Shown one piece after another: positions 13,131-25,400 of a stretch of DNA of 64,000 nucleotides; the first letter of the stretch is position 1; every line of letters starts with the position of its first letter. The notes beneath the pieces are model-generated. The model was not told the origin of the DNA, searched no databases, and saw only the letters and a list, made by a program, of their open reading frames with translations. Where the stretch lies: assembly GCF_030936135.1 (NCBI RefSeq), contig NC_082620.1:4402001-4466000 (forward strand). The letters run 5' to 3'. The translations under genes were made by a program, and so were the position numbers. Source of the DNA: Gavia stellata (lineage: Eukaryota > Chordata > Aves > Gaviiformes > Gaviidae).

Positions 13131-13160
13131 CGGCGCTGAGGGGCGCTGAGCGGCGCTGAG
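13131..13160 (-). repeat. Three 10-bp tandem units in the PGD 5' UTR
   Basis: The plus strand shows SGGCGCTGAG three times in succession (first base C, G, C), ending 5 bp before the start codon. On the transcript strand the unit is CTCAGCGCCS. Confidence 0.85.
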
Positions 13161-13230
13161 GGGACCTGGCGGCGGCGGCGTCTCTCGGGCCTCAGCCTGC
13201 AGCGCGCGCCGGGCCGGCCCTCAGCCGCGC

Positions 13231-13261
13231 GGGCGGGGTGGGGCGGGGCGAGCGCCATTGG
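13231..13261 (-). promoter_or_regulatory. PGD: GC boxes and CCAAT box upstream of PGD
   Basis: Two GGGCGGGG-like Sp1 sites (13231-13238, 13241-13248) are followed within 10 bp by ATTGG at 13257-13261, which reads CCAAT on the coding strand. The spacing to the ATG is typical of a TATA-less housekeeping promoter. Confidence 0.65.
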
Positions 13262-13699
13262 CTCTCCCGGCGAGCCCCGCCCATGGGCCCATGGCTCGAG
13301 CGCCTCGCCCCCTTAAAGGGACAGCGCGTGGACGCTGCCGCGCGCCCGCGCAGGACGGCGCGGAGCCCGCGCTCGGCGCTGCCGCCGCGGGAAGCCGGGG
13401 CCGATACAGCCGTGCCCACGAACGGGGCGGAGGCAGCAATCGGGGAGGCCCCGAGCACCGGAGCGGCATCGCCGGTCGGCCCCTGTGCCGGCCTTCGGGC
13501 GCTAACGCTCCCACGGCGCCTTGTGAGGCCAGCGGCCTCCGCGGAATCCAGCACCGCGCCCCACCGCGGGACGGCCGCGGCCGCCAGCTGAGGGGCCACA
13601 GCTCTGCCTACTGCCACAGCAGTACGGGCCCCTGGGACAGCCCGGGGGGGGGCTGCCTTTCGTCTTTTCTCTCCTTTCATCACGCAGAATCCGTTGCCT

Positions 13700-14734
13700 T
13701 AAATGCAGCTGCTGAAACGTCCTCCTAAGCTGCAGCCAAAGCCCTCAGTGGGGCCTTGAGGTGTCCCAGAGTTCGGGGAAAAGACGACTTCGGAAACCTG
13801 CGACTTAGGAAACCTGCCCATCTGTCCGCATTGAGATTACAATTAGGCTTAAGAGAAGAAGGCTAGTTTCGTACCTTTGCTCCGAGACAGTCAGATGCAT
13901 CATTTCAAGCGTGTTTACTTGCTATTAAAGGTATACGCTAAACACGAAGACATCAAACTTCGGGTCCACCTTATTTTTGGGCATTGAGAGCGCGTGAACC
14001 TGAAAGCAGTAAAACAGCTAGCGGCTTCTCTGAAGTACATCAGCCGGCAGAAGAGCAACCAGAACAAGTCAACAGGTTACTCAAGTGCCTAACTGAAAGA
14101 AAATAAGGACTCTGCAACAGCAGCAAGAAGCAAGACATCCATGATAATTTTTCAGATAAGAGACCTAGCCAGCAGTCTGATAAAAGTATTTTGCCATCAC
14201 GCAGCTGTTTTGCTGTCAAACACCTCTCGTAAGTGTAAGTGGTGGCCCATTTTTGTGTGTCTTAAATGCTTTGGGAATGCCCTGTCCAGTTTCCTCACCG
14301 TGACTTTTAAAAGCTACAAAGAACTTCCCACTCTCAGACCAAGATGAGAACGACTCACAGTGATTCCCTGACACATTTTTGTCCGCAGAGCTGGTGCCTT
14401 ACACTTTGCTGTTGTGTTTCCGTGGTTTGACTTCACATGCTTCCTGTCATTTTTAACGGTCACCCTCAGATAAGCAAGTTTAGTATTGGTAGCACTATGA
14501 CTACCTTATTTTATCTTTCAAGCAAAAGAATCTTTCGAAAGCATCAAAAAACTATGTAGAAATGCTGCATCAAAGGGAAAAGGACGAGGAAGGATAAGAA
14601 GGGCCTCTCATCTTTCTCAAGAACAGCTGAGACAAATTTCTTTTCACAAAAGCCTAAGCTTGTTCAGGACAGGTTTTCAATAAAAGATACTCGTAAATAA
14701 ATCATAATAAAAGGAGCACACGTTATATCTGCTA
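13700..14734. other. Intergenic spacer between PGD and KIF1B
   Basis: AT-rich DNA without any exon or repeat that I recognise. It joins the upstream end of the PGD CpG island to the KIF1B cleavage site. Confidence 0.7.
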
Positions 14735-17700
14735 ATGCACTGGTTGTACCTTTATTGTTTCACCTCGTTCACTAACAATTCAGTGGTGCAAGGTTACCAT
14801 ACACAGTTAGATATCTGCATTGCACACCTAAGGCTATACAGCAAATGGATCAGAATTAGTACAAATACATGAACTATATTTACATTTTGTATACTCAAGC
14901 TCCAAATATCGGATATATTTACAAAATAAAATAAGAAAATGAAAACCTGAAATTAATGTACAGTGTTGCTGATACACTCCTTCACTGGGATGAAATCAGT
15001 TTGCAAAGAGATTTGTTCAAGAAGGCCACTTATACAGCATATACTTTGTATACCTCGTGTACAGAGAGATTAAACAGGGAAATGGGGACCGCAATTAAAA
15101 AAAAAAGTGTTTCAGTGCAACAGCATGTCTAATGTCCAAATTCAAGAACCTTAATCAACTGCACGTGAAGTACGAACAAGCAGAGTGGAAAATTAAGACC
15201 TGATCCTGGGCAGCTGATCATTCAAGACTCCCTCTGCTTCTAGTCCCGGGGTTTCAAGGCAAGCAAGAGGTAGTTCAGTACTGCTCAGGATCAGGCCATT
15301 AACTTGGCAACATTAAGAACTGAAGACTTATGACCTCCATACCCTCAGCTTTCTGAATACACAGCTGGTCCTGTAAATTTAAAAACTGCTCCAAATAACA
15401 CTGGACACAACCATCTGGTTAGTGTTGGACTAGTTTTGATTTCAAATGCTTAGAACGCATAAATGGCCTTCTGAACAAAAAAAAGTCAATCCTGTTCTTG
15501 AACAGCTGATGTTTTTAAACAAGGAAGCACAAAATTAATACATTCCTGCTACATACAGTACAGTTCAGACCACATATTGGGGTTATTAACCACAATGGAG
15601 AGATGCAACACACACATGTTAGAGACCCATTTTGAAGTACATTCAGCAAACCGTTCCAGAGCAGCATTAGCATCCTTCCTTTAAGCAGCAGGTTAACAGC
15701 TGCATCTTCAACAAAAACAGCCACGACAGAATAAACTAACACAAACTAAGGCTGGGCAAGAGTACCAGAAAGATGCATATGCATAGGCAGTATTAGTTGA
15801 TTGTATAGTACCAATGGGTGTTATTCCAAAGCTAATCCTCTTTCTTACCTAATGTGCAATTAATTACAGATGTATAAATATACAATACATTACATAAAAT
15901 TAAATCCCTGTAAATTAGATAACAAGCAGCAAAAAGTAAAGTCTTTGCTTTGAAATACCTTGCTAATCAGTAATAAGGACTATTAGACACTGACCAAGAA
16001 ACCCCTTTCTCAGTGGTCTGGAAATAATATTCCCTTCCCTTCTGCATCCAGAATATAGGAATCTTCTTTAAAAAGGTACTTAAAGTGCATTTCTAAAATA
16101 CAGTATAGGAGGTTTAGTTTAGTTTTGAAACATCCAGGAAGCTCCAACACCAACAACATGGTTTTCAATGGACAAGATAATTTTCTCCTTCCTTTTAGTG
16201 AGGAACATAAGAAACTCAAACTGCAGCAGAGTTTCACGCTCATTCTCTCCAAGAAATGCCTATCAAGTTTACTACCAGTGCTTATGCTCAATGGGCTGGC
16301 AGGCCCACAGCATGATGCCTCGTCCACAGTGGCCGAGTCCCAAGAGCTGTCTGACTCCAGGACTCACACACGCAGTAGGTAACCAAGACTGGGTTTTTAA
16401 ATGTCCAGAGAAGGCAGCTTAGCACATTTTTCCCTTCTTGCACTGTTTCTAAAACAAATTTTCTAACATGCTGGGCTAGATCAAAAAAAGCTTTAAAGTG
16501 AATGGAAATCCACATTTTTTTTTTGCTTTGTTATCCTTTTTAAGAAAACTTGAATTGATTTCAGTCCAGTTTTAAGTGGGGAAACTGATGTCTCAAACCA
16601 GACTTCAATAATTGGTGAAAAACCGTTAACTGTATGCCTTTATGTCAGACCTGAAAATAGTAATGCCCATTTGAACTCCACACAACAAGAATCTATTTTG
16701 TCACAGATTATGCAGCTTTAAGAGATAGTGATGCTTAAAAATAGGTTTTTGCTCTTCCGATGATCTGTTATCCACATAGACATCAAGTCATCAGAAGCTG
16801 CTTGGAGTCTTTAGATACAAGAGTAACCTTTACACAACGCTGTAACATTTCCAGCTCTGTACAAAATAAGCATCTGTCTCTTCCTGCTTTTAAAGTAAGA
16901 TCCCTTAATCATGTTTCTATGCAATGCCTATATCCCCTTAGTTAATTTTCTGGCTTATCCAAAGCAAAGACTTAGCAAACTAGTTTTCTTCTAGTTAAAA
17001 CAGAAAAAGAAAAATTAAAATGCTCTCACAGTGTGTCACAAAATACCACCTATCACTACCCCTCCTCAAACTGGTTCTACTTTCATTATAAAAGGTGGTA
17101 ATGGCAACAACAACTTAGTGCTTAAAATTAACCTAATTCTTGAAATCGGCTTAGCTCCAGCTTGGGGAGCCCTCTTGCAGCACTAGTAGTCTGTCTTACC
17201 CACACACTGGAAGTGCATTATCATCCATTGCATAACAAAGGAATATGATCACTGTATTAAGAGTCACACACAATTAAACAAGACAAAACCAGAAGAAAAA
17301 ACCCAAACCCATCACTATTATGCTCCTGGGTCTCCAGGATGCTCCCTCACTCTGGCTTCCAGTTCTGAAATAAATCTGAGGACCATAGGAGATAGCATGA
17401 GCACATGATTTAGCTTTAGTACTATCTCGAAATATATAAAGATATGTCCTAGCAAGCATCAGACTCCATCTCCCTGCTCCTTTGCCAACCATGCTTTTAG
17501 GACATCTCATTATGCATTGCACTTTACTGAAGAATGAAAATGCCATAAAGCTAAAAAATTGCTCAACTGATGCCAGTCCCACATATGCTTTTTACCACAG
17601 AATTTCCAATGCATGGCATGACCTGCTGATGAGTGAGTTGAATCAAAATGACCTTCTTGAGCTGGAGTGTGCCCAGAAGTGCCTACTGTAATAGTGGAAC

Positions 17701-19402
17701 AAAACCCTTTTTAAGTCTCCTTTGAGAGGTCGGAACCTTGGGATGAAATTCCTGTACATTCCCCAGGATCACAGCTAACCCTATCAGTGCCCAATGTATG
17801 TCAAGAAAGTATAGCACAGCAGTCTGAGACATAGCAAAAGAAAACGAACACCCCCTCCCCAATCTCCCTGAAAACAGAAAAGAAAGATGAGTTCACTTCG
17901 CAGAAAGGGAATTCATTCTGCTTTCCTTTCTTGGGGCAAGGACCAACACTTTGGCCACAGGGAGAACTTACATTGTAGGTCTAGAACTAACACCACCCAG
18001 CTGATCTCCAAGCTGCCAATTATTACACCCCACTGACCAGGACCAGAGTCCACTTGATCCATCCTCCAGGAAGGATTAATTCTGAAGTTAAAACTAACTA
18101 GGGGGTTTTAACTGATAAAAACTGTAGCAGGGAAATTAGAAGACATTCAACAGTTATTCCAAAAGGAACTGAAAGTGTCCTGCTGTTCCCTGGAGAATAC
18201 TGCAAGTGCTAGGTCTAGAAAGTATTTTGTAGACAGAGGATGCTTTCCCCATGAACAGATGGGATGTCATCTGACTATTCCAGATAAGGGATGCATGCAT
18301 AAGGCAGGCCTTTCAGAATGATGCCATAAAGCAGTCTATCCTAACATACCAATGACAACCGTAAGCTGTTCTGGAGAGGTGAGAACTGGTGCTACAGGAA
18401 CTCAGAAGTCAGGACTAGAAGCAGAAAGAGGAGATACTGCCCTCCCCTGGTGATCTCCTGAAAGCGCTCCGGGGAACAACCACACTGCTCGGTTTCTGCT
18501 TAACACTCTCCATCTGCCAAATACGAGGCTGAGCATCTAAAACTTTAGGGATTATATTTAATATTTCAGCGATGTGGTTTATTTTTCCTCACACCAGCAC
18601 AAGTTTCATCTCCTCAGCTCAGTTCAGAGGCAGAGGAGTGAGTGTTAGTGTTCTGGGAAAGAGTTAAAGCCGAGCACTGTTCACCTGCAAGCCCACAGCA
18701 AGAGTTTAAAGGCAGATTATTCTAGCCAGCTCCTCTTGGTTTGTTCCCTACCTTTTTCCAGCTCGTGCCTTAGCCTGATGGACCCTGGAAACTCAAAAAC
18801 TTGCACCAAGTCCAAAATCCAGTCTACCCAGATAGATTTGTCCAATATTAGCTTTCAACAGAGTTTAAATTAGTGGCTGGATCCAGAAAGCCTGAGGAGC
18901 TACTGCAGTTCCTGGCTGGGTAATGTCTATATAGAAGAATTTATCTTTCCCCGGCATTAGAACTTTGCCCTGAGGGAACCAATGACTACTGCCAAGTCAC
19001 AAATTGAATGAAAAACCTGCAGCAGTCTAGACAGACAACAATGGACAGTGGGACGGACACCAAAAGGTCAGTTGGAATGGGAAAACAATGGTTATAAGAA
19101 AAAATAAATAACTTTTTTTTTTTCTTTTTAGAGTCGTGCATAATCACTCATTTTTTTTGATTTTTTTTTCCTTTCTCTTTTTGTTTGGCCACATGCTACT
19201 AGAACGATTCTCGGTACAAGTGAAAAGAAACAAAGTAGGGTTAGAATACCTAGAAAATGTGCTGAAGGAGTTGGGAAGGTAGGGGATGTTAAGCCACAGG
19301 ATTACATACAAGAGAAACTGTCAAGAATCACAAAGAGAAAATGAGAGGTAACTATCTATCAGAAGGTGAGTTAGGGAGAACAGATGAGAACATTACATGG
19401 AC
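14735..19402 (-). other. KIF1B: KIF1B-beta 3' UTR (about 4.7 kb)
   Basis: The region runs from the stop at 19403 to the AATAAA at 14751-14756 with no splice junction that I can see. It is AT-rich, with a long A-rich stretch (minus strand) at about 19110-19170. A 3' UTR of several kb is usual for this gene in mammals. Confidence 0.8.
14751..14756 (-). promoter_or_regulatory. KIF1B: KIF1B-beta poly(A) signal
   Basis: AATAAA on the minus strand, followed about 25-40 nt later by a GU/U-rich element (GTGTGCTCCTTTTATT). Cleavage is inferred near 14730. Confidence 0.75.
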
Positions 19403-19445
19403 TCAGTACTTCAGCTGGCCCGTGCGTCTTCGAGCCAGTTTTGAC
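19403..19445 (-). CDS. KIF1B: KIF1B-beta last coding exon
   Basis: Encodes [13 protein letters not shown], then TGA at 19403-19405. The human tail I know is SKLSRRCPSQSKY, so the last residues are diverged but alignable. Confidence 0.95.
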
Positions 19446-22400
19446 CTGCGCAAGGAAAAAAAAAAAAATATTTGTTCAATTCCAGAAATTACTTTTTCTT
19501 CCCTCCCCACAGTTTGTCCACCTTTTTTTTAAATCCTTTCATATAATCCTAGTTTAGTCCACATGTTTAAAAAGTAAAACTTATCAAGGGCTGTAATAAG
19601 AATGGCTTCTCACTCTTCTGCTGTGCTCCTTCAAAGGAAGACAGGTTCTTTTAAGGACTGCCCTGTTAATAAATTATTTGATGCTCTACAGTAATAGCTT
19701 AGTTTTTAATTATTATTTTTTTACTGAAAGGAAGAGCTACCGTAAGATCTCTCCAGCAAGCAGGGGGTGTCTGTGACCTGTGTTAAAGGGAAGGCTTCTA
19801 GAGAAGTTCAAAAAAGAGAAGGAAAGGAGAATTTCTGCTTTAGCTCACAATCAAGAGAATGAAAAGGCAGTCCAGACCTGCCTGCACAGAGGCAGTAAGA
19901 AGCTTTATAAATTTGTAAAAGAGCTATACAATGAAACCATTTTGTGGCCTCCAAATGTAGTATTGCATGAAGCATACCACACCTATCCAAACTGGATACA
20001 CCTGTTAAAAATGTCACAAGCCAAAGCAACAGCCACTGCATTTCCTGAAATACAGGGCTTGTTTGACTTTTTGTTTGTTTGGTTGGTTTTTTTGTTGCCA
20101 CGCTCCTCCCTCCTTCAGTTCACCTATCTTGTCAAATTCTTCAGAACAAGATTAAATTCTGTGAGGAACTATCTGCCTACTTGCTTATGACTATCTCACT
20201 ATCTTCATGCTTTGCAGCACTGTCTGCCCAGAACTGCCTCTTACCGTATTGTGCCCGCAAGAAGTGGATTGAAGGCATATAACCAGTCATTCATGTCTTT
20301 GTCATTGATGGCCTGGAGCAGGACCCCACGATGCTTTGTGCATACGCCAAATGTGTTGGGTGTCTGGAATATTAAGGACAATTTAGAATACTGCAGTTGA
20401 CAAGCACAGAAACTGATGCACACTTCCTCTGTGAGGAAGAGTTTGCTACGTCACATTCCAAAAAAACCACAAGACCTAAGGTCTTTCATTCAAGTTTCAC
20501 TGGTTATTTCCAGGTTATTGTTAGTCAGTCAAATGGGACATCTTCTACAAAATATAGCTTTAACTGATAAGTGTGGACTTTAAGAGCTGCTGAGATGGAC
20601 CGGTAAAGTTAATTTGATTACTTGCAGGATGTTTGTGTTGTTTTGTTGGGTTTTTTTAAACAAACAAACAAAACACACAACCCCAAAACACCACACAAAC
20701 AAAATAACAAAAACCAAACACACAGGGTGATGGTACCAACACATGCTCATAAAAGCAAATACGATGCATAACAGCAGTCCGTTTCAGTCTCTTGTACAAT
20801 TGTTTCCAAAACATAAGAAACCCTGAACAAACTGGGAACTTTGTAGGCAGAATCATCAGATGCCAGACATTCTCCAAGACACAGATGCGTTTTCCTGGGA
20901 CCAGAGATGACACACAGGATGGTATGGATGCACTACTACCTGTAATGTTCCTGCTCTATGGGTAAATAATAGCTCTCAGACTGACCTTCACCATTGCCTG
21001 TTGATCCTCACTGTATTCCACCTGAGCTGTGGATAAGTTTATGATTCCTCTTTCTACAGGATCTTTGTCACTGTTGTAAATAAAAACATAGGGACGGCGA
21101 ACCACCACAAAGTGCTTGGCCCAGGAGCTGGAGAGTGGCTCCTTGAAGTGGAGGTATCCTTTCTTTGAGACCACAGAGCTGGAAAAAACACCAAACCAAA
21201 ACAAACCCACAGATAAACAGGAATACATTTTCCCCTGAATAAGGCACCTACTGAGTATCCCTATTAACTGCAAAACACTGTGTAAGACACTTGGTCCTTA
21301 ATACATTTTGTCCACAACAGTATTATGAAAAAGCTCTTCTATAGCAACCTGAATTTTGTCTTCAACATCTATGCTAAAGTCTGACAGAAAGAAGGACCCA
21401 CAAAGATCTCTACTTCAGCGAACTTCAGCCATGGTTTTCATGATAACAGACATTACATTTAAGTCACTGGAAATCCTGTTCATTAAATAGATGCAGGGAA
21501 TGAATGCTGTAGAGATCAAATATCAACATGACCTTCATCAATCCTGCCTCCATCATACAGGACTCTGCAGTTCTGCTATCACCTGTGTCATTTACCTTCT
21601 TCAAATGGGGCAAAGAAACTACAATCTCAGAAAGCCCTTGTGACAGCCCTAAGGAAGCCATTATCACACGACAACAGAAAACTTACCCTGGTCTGATTTC
21701 CTCAATATCAGGAACGAGGTTTAGGAATTCATTCTTTCCAGCTCTGGCAAGATAGGACGTTTCTACTGCAGGAATTAGCTGGAACTGTTCCACCTCATGA
21801 CAGGGACTGGAGGCACGAGAATTTGCTTCTGGTGTCCTTTAAAAACAAGCGGAGAAAGAAAAATAAATCACAAACCAACTGAATGTGACAATGGAATTTA
21901 AAGTGCATCTACAGCCTAGCCTGTCTTACAAGTTTCATCCTCCAGTCCAGATTTTTTGTGTGACATTGGGATCCTTTTGTACAATACCAAATAGCATTTC
22001 CCTTGAAATCTGTGGAATAAAACTTACAACTGCTGGTAAGTTGTTTCCCTACCACTTCTCCCTCATTTCTCTTGCCAAACACAGTCACAATACAGACATA
22101 TGTCTTACTATGGTTTGGTGTAAAATGTACTACTTCATCAAGCGCTGCTCCTCTCAGGGATGTTAAACTGAGAAGGTACAAATTACGTCTTTCACTAAGT
22201 AGTTATTCCCAATTTCATCAAAAATATCTTTTATAGATATAACAGAGAAAGATAAACAGAGATTACCAGCCAAACTGGTTTATTCTGGGTTGTTGTTAGC
22301 AGGTCTTTTTTAATAGACCTCTGAAAAAAAAAATTGTGAACTCTACACACTGAAGATGCACTGGTCACTGGAACGACAAGCATCTGACTGTTCTTTCAGC

Positions 22401-25400
22401 ACAAAAAAAAACCACTTCAAAAGAACAAAATGGGGAAAAATAATTGTGCAGAGTGATTGGAGAAGATAAGGCAAGGGGGCTGTACAGAGAAATATCTGAA
22501 AGTAGGGAAAAGGAAGAAAGCCGGGGGGGGGGGGGGTGGGTGGAAATCAGAAAACATAGCAAAGACAGATTTGTGAAGCACTGAGAAGTAATGTTTTCCT
22601 ATTAATACCCTATACTTACTTCTGATCAATTGAATTGCATCTTGAATCCACCAGAGAAGGGCAGGTAGATGAAGGTGTGAGGGTAGCACTGCTGAAACTC
22701 GACACTGATGGGTCCCGCCCAATGGGAGAAATATCTGACAACTTCAAGGACAAAAACAGGCAAAACATTACAGAGGAGGTTTTTTTGTAGCTAGTGTTCA
22801 GTCCTGGCTAGAACATGGCATTCAGCATGCGGGAGACTCAGGTAATAGGAGGGTATTCTATCAGCCATTTCCCTACTCAGTAGTCAAATTTTTGCACACA
22901 ACCATCATAAACCCATCTGAGGGTGAAAATACAATGGCACTTCTGTAGACACAGCTTGTTATTAATGTCCTACATTTCTGATTATTCACACCCTGACTTC
23001 CTCAAAAGAATATTGCAACTCTGTGTCCCCTGTGCCTATAGTCAGAATTTTTAAAAGAGCCAATTTATCCTTTTACATAGGGAAAGTGTATGTAGGGAAA
23101 GATAGTAAGAGCACTGCCAGTCTGCTAATAAACTAGAAGCTATACTATAGTCCAAGCTCACACCATTTCTAATTCCTGCAATAGTCTTTGGAACCTGATG
23201 CTGAATAGCCAAATGCTTCCAACAGACTGAAAATAAAGTAAATTAATGTGAAGTGTTTTGTCTCTTCATAGTATCAGATTCCACAAACTACAAATATATT
23301 GCTATTGTACTACAAATATAGTGTATTGTATTGCATGAAACATTTACCTTACAATCACTGATGCTGTTGTACACCTGGTTAAATTCCCGATTGAAAGTGT
23401 GAGTAAGAAGCTGCAGACACTAAGACAAAAAATAATTTTACGTTTAGATTTTCAGAGAAATTTGAACACAAGAGGCAATTTGCCAAGACACACTTGGCAG
23501 TTCATGAAAAACTAAACAAATTCTAAACTGCTGTGAAATAATCCCAGAAGAAGAGGGGAATAATCACTTCCCTTGATAAAATTACAAAGTTTCATTTACA
23601 GAACTAATGAAGGGGAATGAGGTACAGCCATAGCACAAAGCTAGCCACCAGCATTGGCTGGTGAGAATGGATCATTTCACTATAGAGCATATTAAAATGG
23701 AACTCACACAATACTGGATATTCACCCTGCTATCCGAGAAGCTCATCATTAATCTTTAATCATCTTTGGCACCTCAATTTAGACCCATGATGCTTTTCTC
23801 ATGTTATACCTTGGTGGCCAGCTCTTTCTCCCGATCCACCAGGCTCTCTATATCTGCTGAGTCATAGCCACTGCTCTCACTGGGCGTCACAGCACTCTCA
23901 AATGTTGTAGTCGAAATTTGTGAGGAAATGCTGGTGGAGGTACTGAGGGTTCCACTGCTCAGACTGGGAGACAATGAGTCACTCAGGGACTTAGGGATGC
24001 TGTCACCAAGCTTTTCACGAAGCAGAAGGAAATGTCGGGTTTTTTCCACCTAGTACGAAAAGAAATCAGTATCATCTGCTCCAGGATGTTGCCTATTTTA
24101 CAGGCACTGAATTCTTATGCATTCTTTTAAGATTCATACCAGTAAACATTTTCCCCAGGGAGGGGAGTCTACAATGGCACTAGAAGTTGAATCTGCCTTT
24201 GTTGAATACCCTGAGATTCTGAGCTGAAGATTCTACTCAGCAGCCAGCCACACACTTTCTATCTTCTCTGTTGGAAAAATTATTTAAATCTTGACTTTGA
24301 GAACAACCTCCCATTTGGGAACCTGTTCAGCTCAGAAGGTCTCGCAGTGGGTAGACTAAAGGCAAATTCAAAGGTACGGTCATGCTTTTTCTTTCACTTC
24401 CCCTATCTCTTTCCTCACCTCATGCAGCAGCTCCAGTTTCTCCAATTCCCACTGATGCTCTAGAATGAGGCTGTCACCCCTGGGCCTCCAACCTGCCAGG
24501 TTCTCTTCTCCTCGCACATATGCCACGGATGTATCCAGGACTTTCCTCCTCCTCCTCTGCATTCCTGAGCAGTAAACAACAACGTTAAGACATGTTAAAA
24601 ACATAGCCAGAGGGATGCCACTAAGAAACACTTACCAATTAGCAATCTGCAAAGAACCAGCACTTCTGCTGTTTGGCTGGAAACATACATGGCAATGATT
24701 TCATTAACAGCAATCACACCTCCCCAAGAGATTTGATTTAGCCCAGCTTTCTTGCTTCATTCAGCTATTTGCTATTGACCACGATATAATGCAAACTCCT
24801 GTTCAGTCTAATTCAACACAAGAACTTCAATTGCTAGGTCTTAGAGGAAATAATATACTGATACTACGTGAACTACATTCCTTCCAAGTTATCAAGCTTG
24901 CATCAGGTATCAGTAGTATTTTCAAAAGACCAAGACAAAACCCTATTGCTGCAAAACGAAGTCTCAGCTATGTTAGTCATGAGCCATGTATTATGCCCCC
25001 TAAGTCTATGATCCAGGTAAATGCCCAGTTTCCTGATATACCCATGTCAGAAAATGTAAAGTTTTCAGTGAATCCTTGGTTCACCAATGGTAAACACAGA
25101 CCCAAGTCAAAAGTAAAAGCCTGCATAAGTTTTTTATGGAATAGCAATGTTCCATTGCTCCTATGAAACACACGTTGCTCCTATGAACTGCTTCCTATCA
25201 GGACAGAAGTGTTTACTCTGTTCTGTGTATGAAATTTTCTGCAATATTTCAGTTTACAGCATCTTTATCGCTTGAACACCCAGCCACTGCTTACCTGGAC
25301 TTCCTGTGTCTGCCATTTTGCATAAACTTAGTTCATAGATCCCAGTTACCCGATTGCTGTTCACAAGGAGCCAGAGGGGAAAAAAAAAACACTATTATCT

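Larger units (their letters stand above)
12580..13640 (-). promoter_or_regulatory. PGD: CpG island promoter of PGD
   Basis: Base composition switches abruptly to very high GC with dense CpG, centred on PGD exon 1 and fading into AT-rich DNA on both sides. There is no TATA box. GC boxes (GGGCGGGG types) lie at 13231-13250, and an inverted CCAAT box (ATTGG, 13257-13261) sits 132 bp upstream of the ATG. I infer transcription starting between about 13130 and 13230. The island limits were judged by eye. Confidence 0.85.

Noticed and set aside
13238-13728. Long open frames on both strands across the CpG island (up to 163 codons)
   Set aside because: GC-rich DNA lacks stop codons by composition. 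The peptides are Ala/Arg/Pro/Gly-rich in several frames at once and match nothing I know.
14679-14711. Three plus-strand AATAAA hexamers in 33 bp, suggesting a plus-strand transcript converging on KIF1B
   Set aside because: On the minus strand the same bases are the U-rich downstream element of the KIF1B poly(A) site, which explains them. No plus-strand exon or gene is visible.
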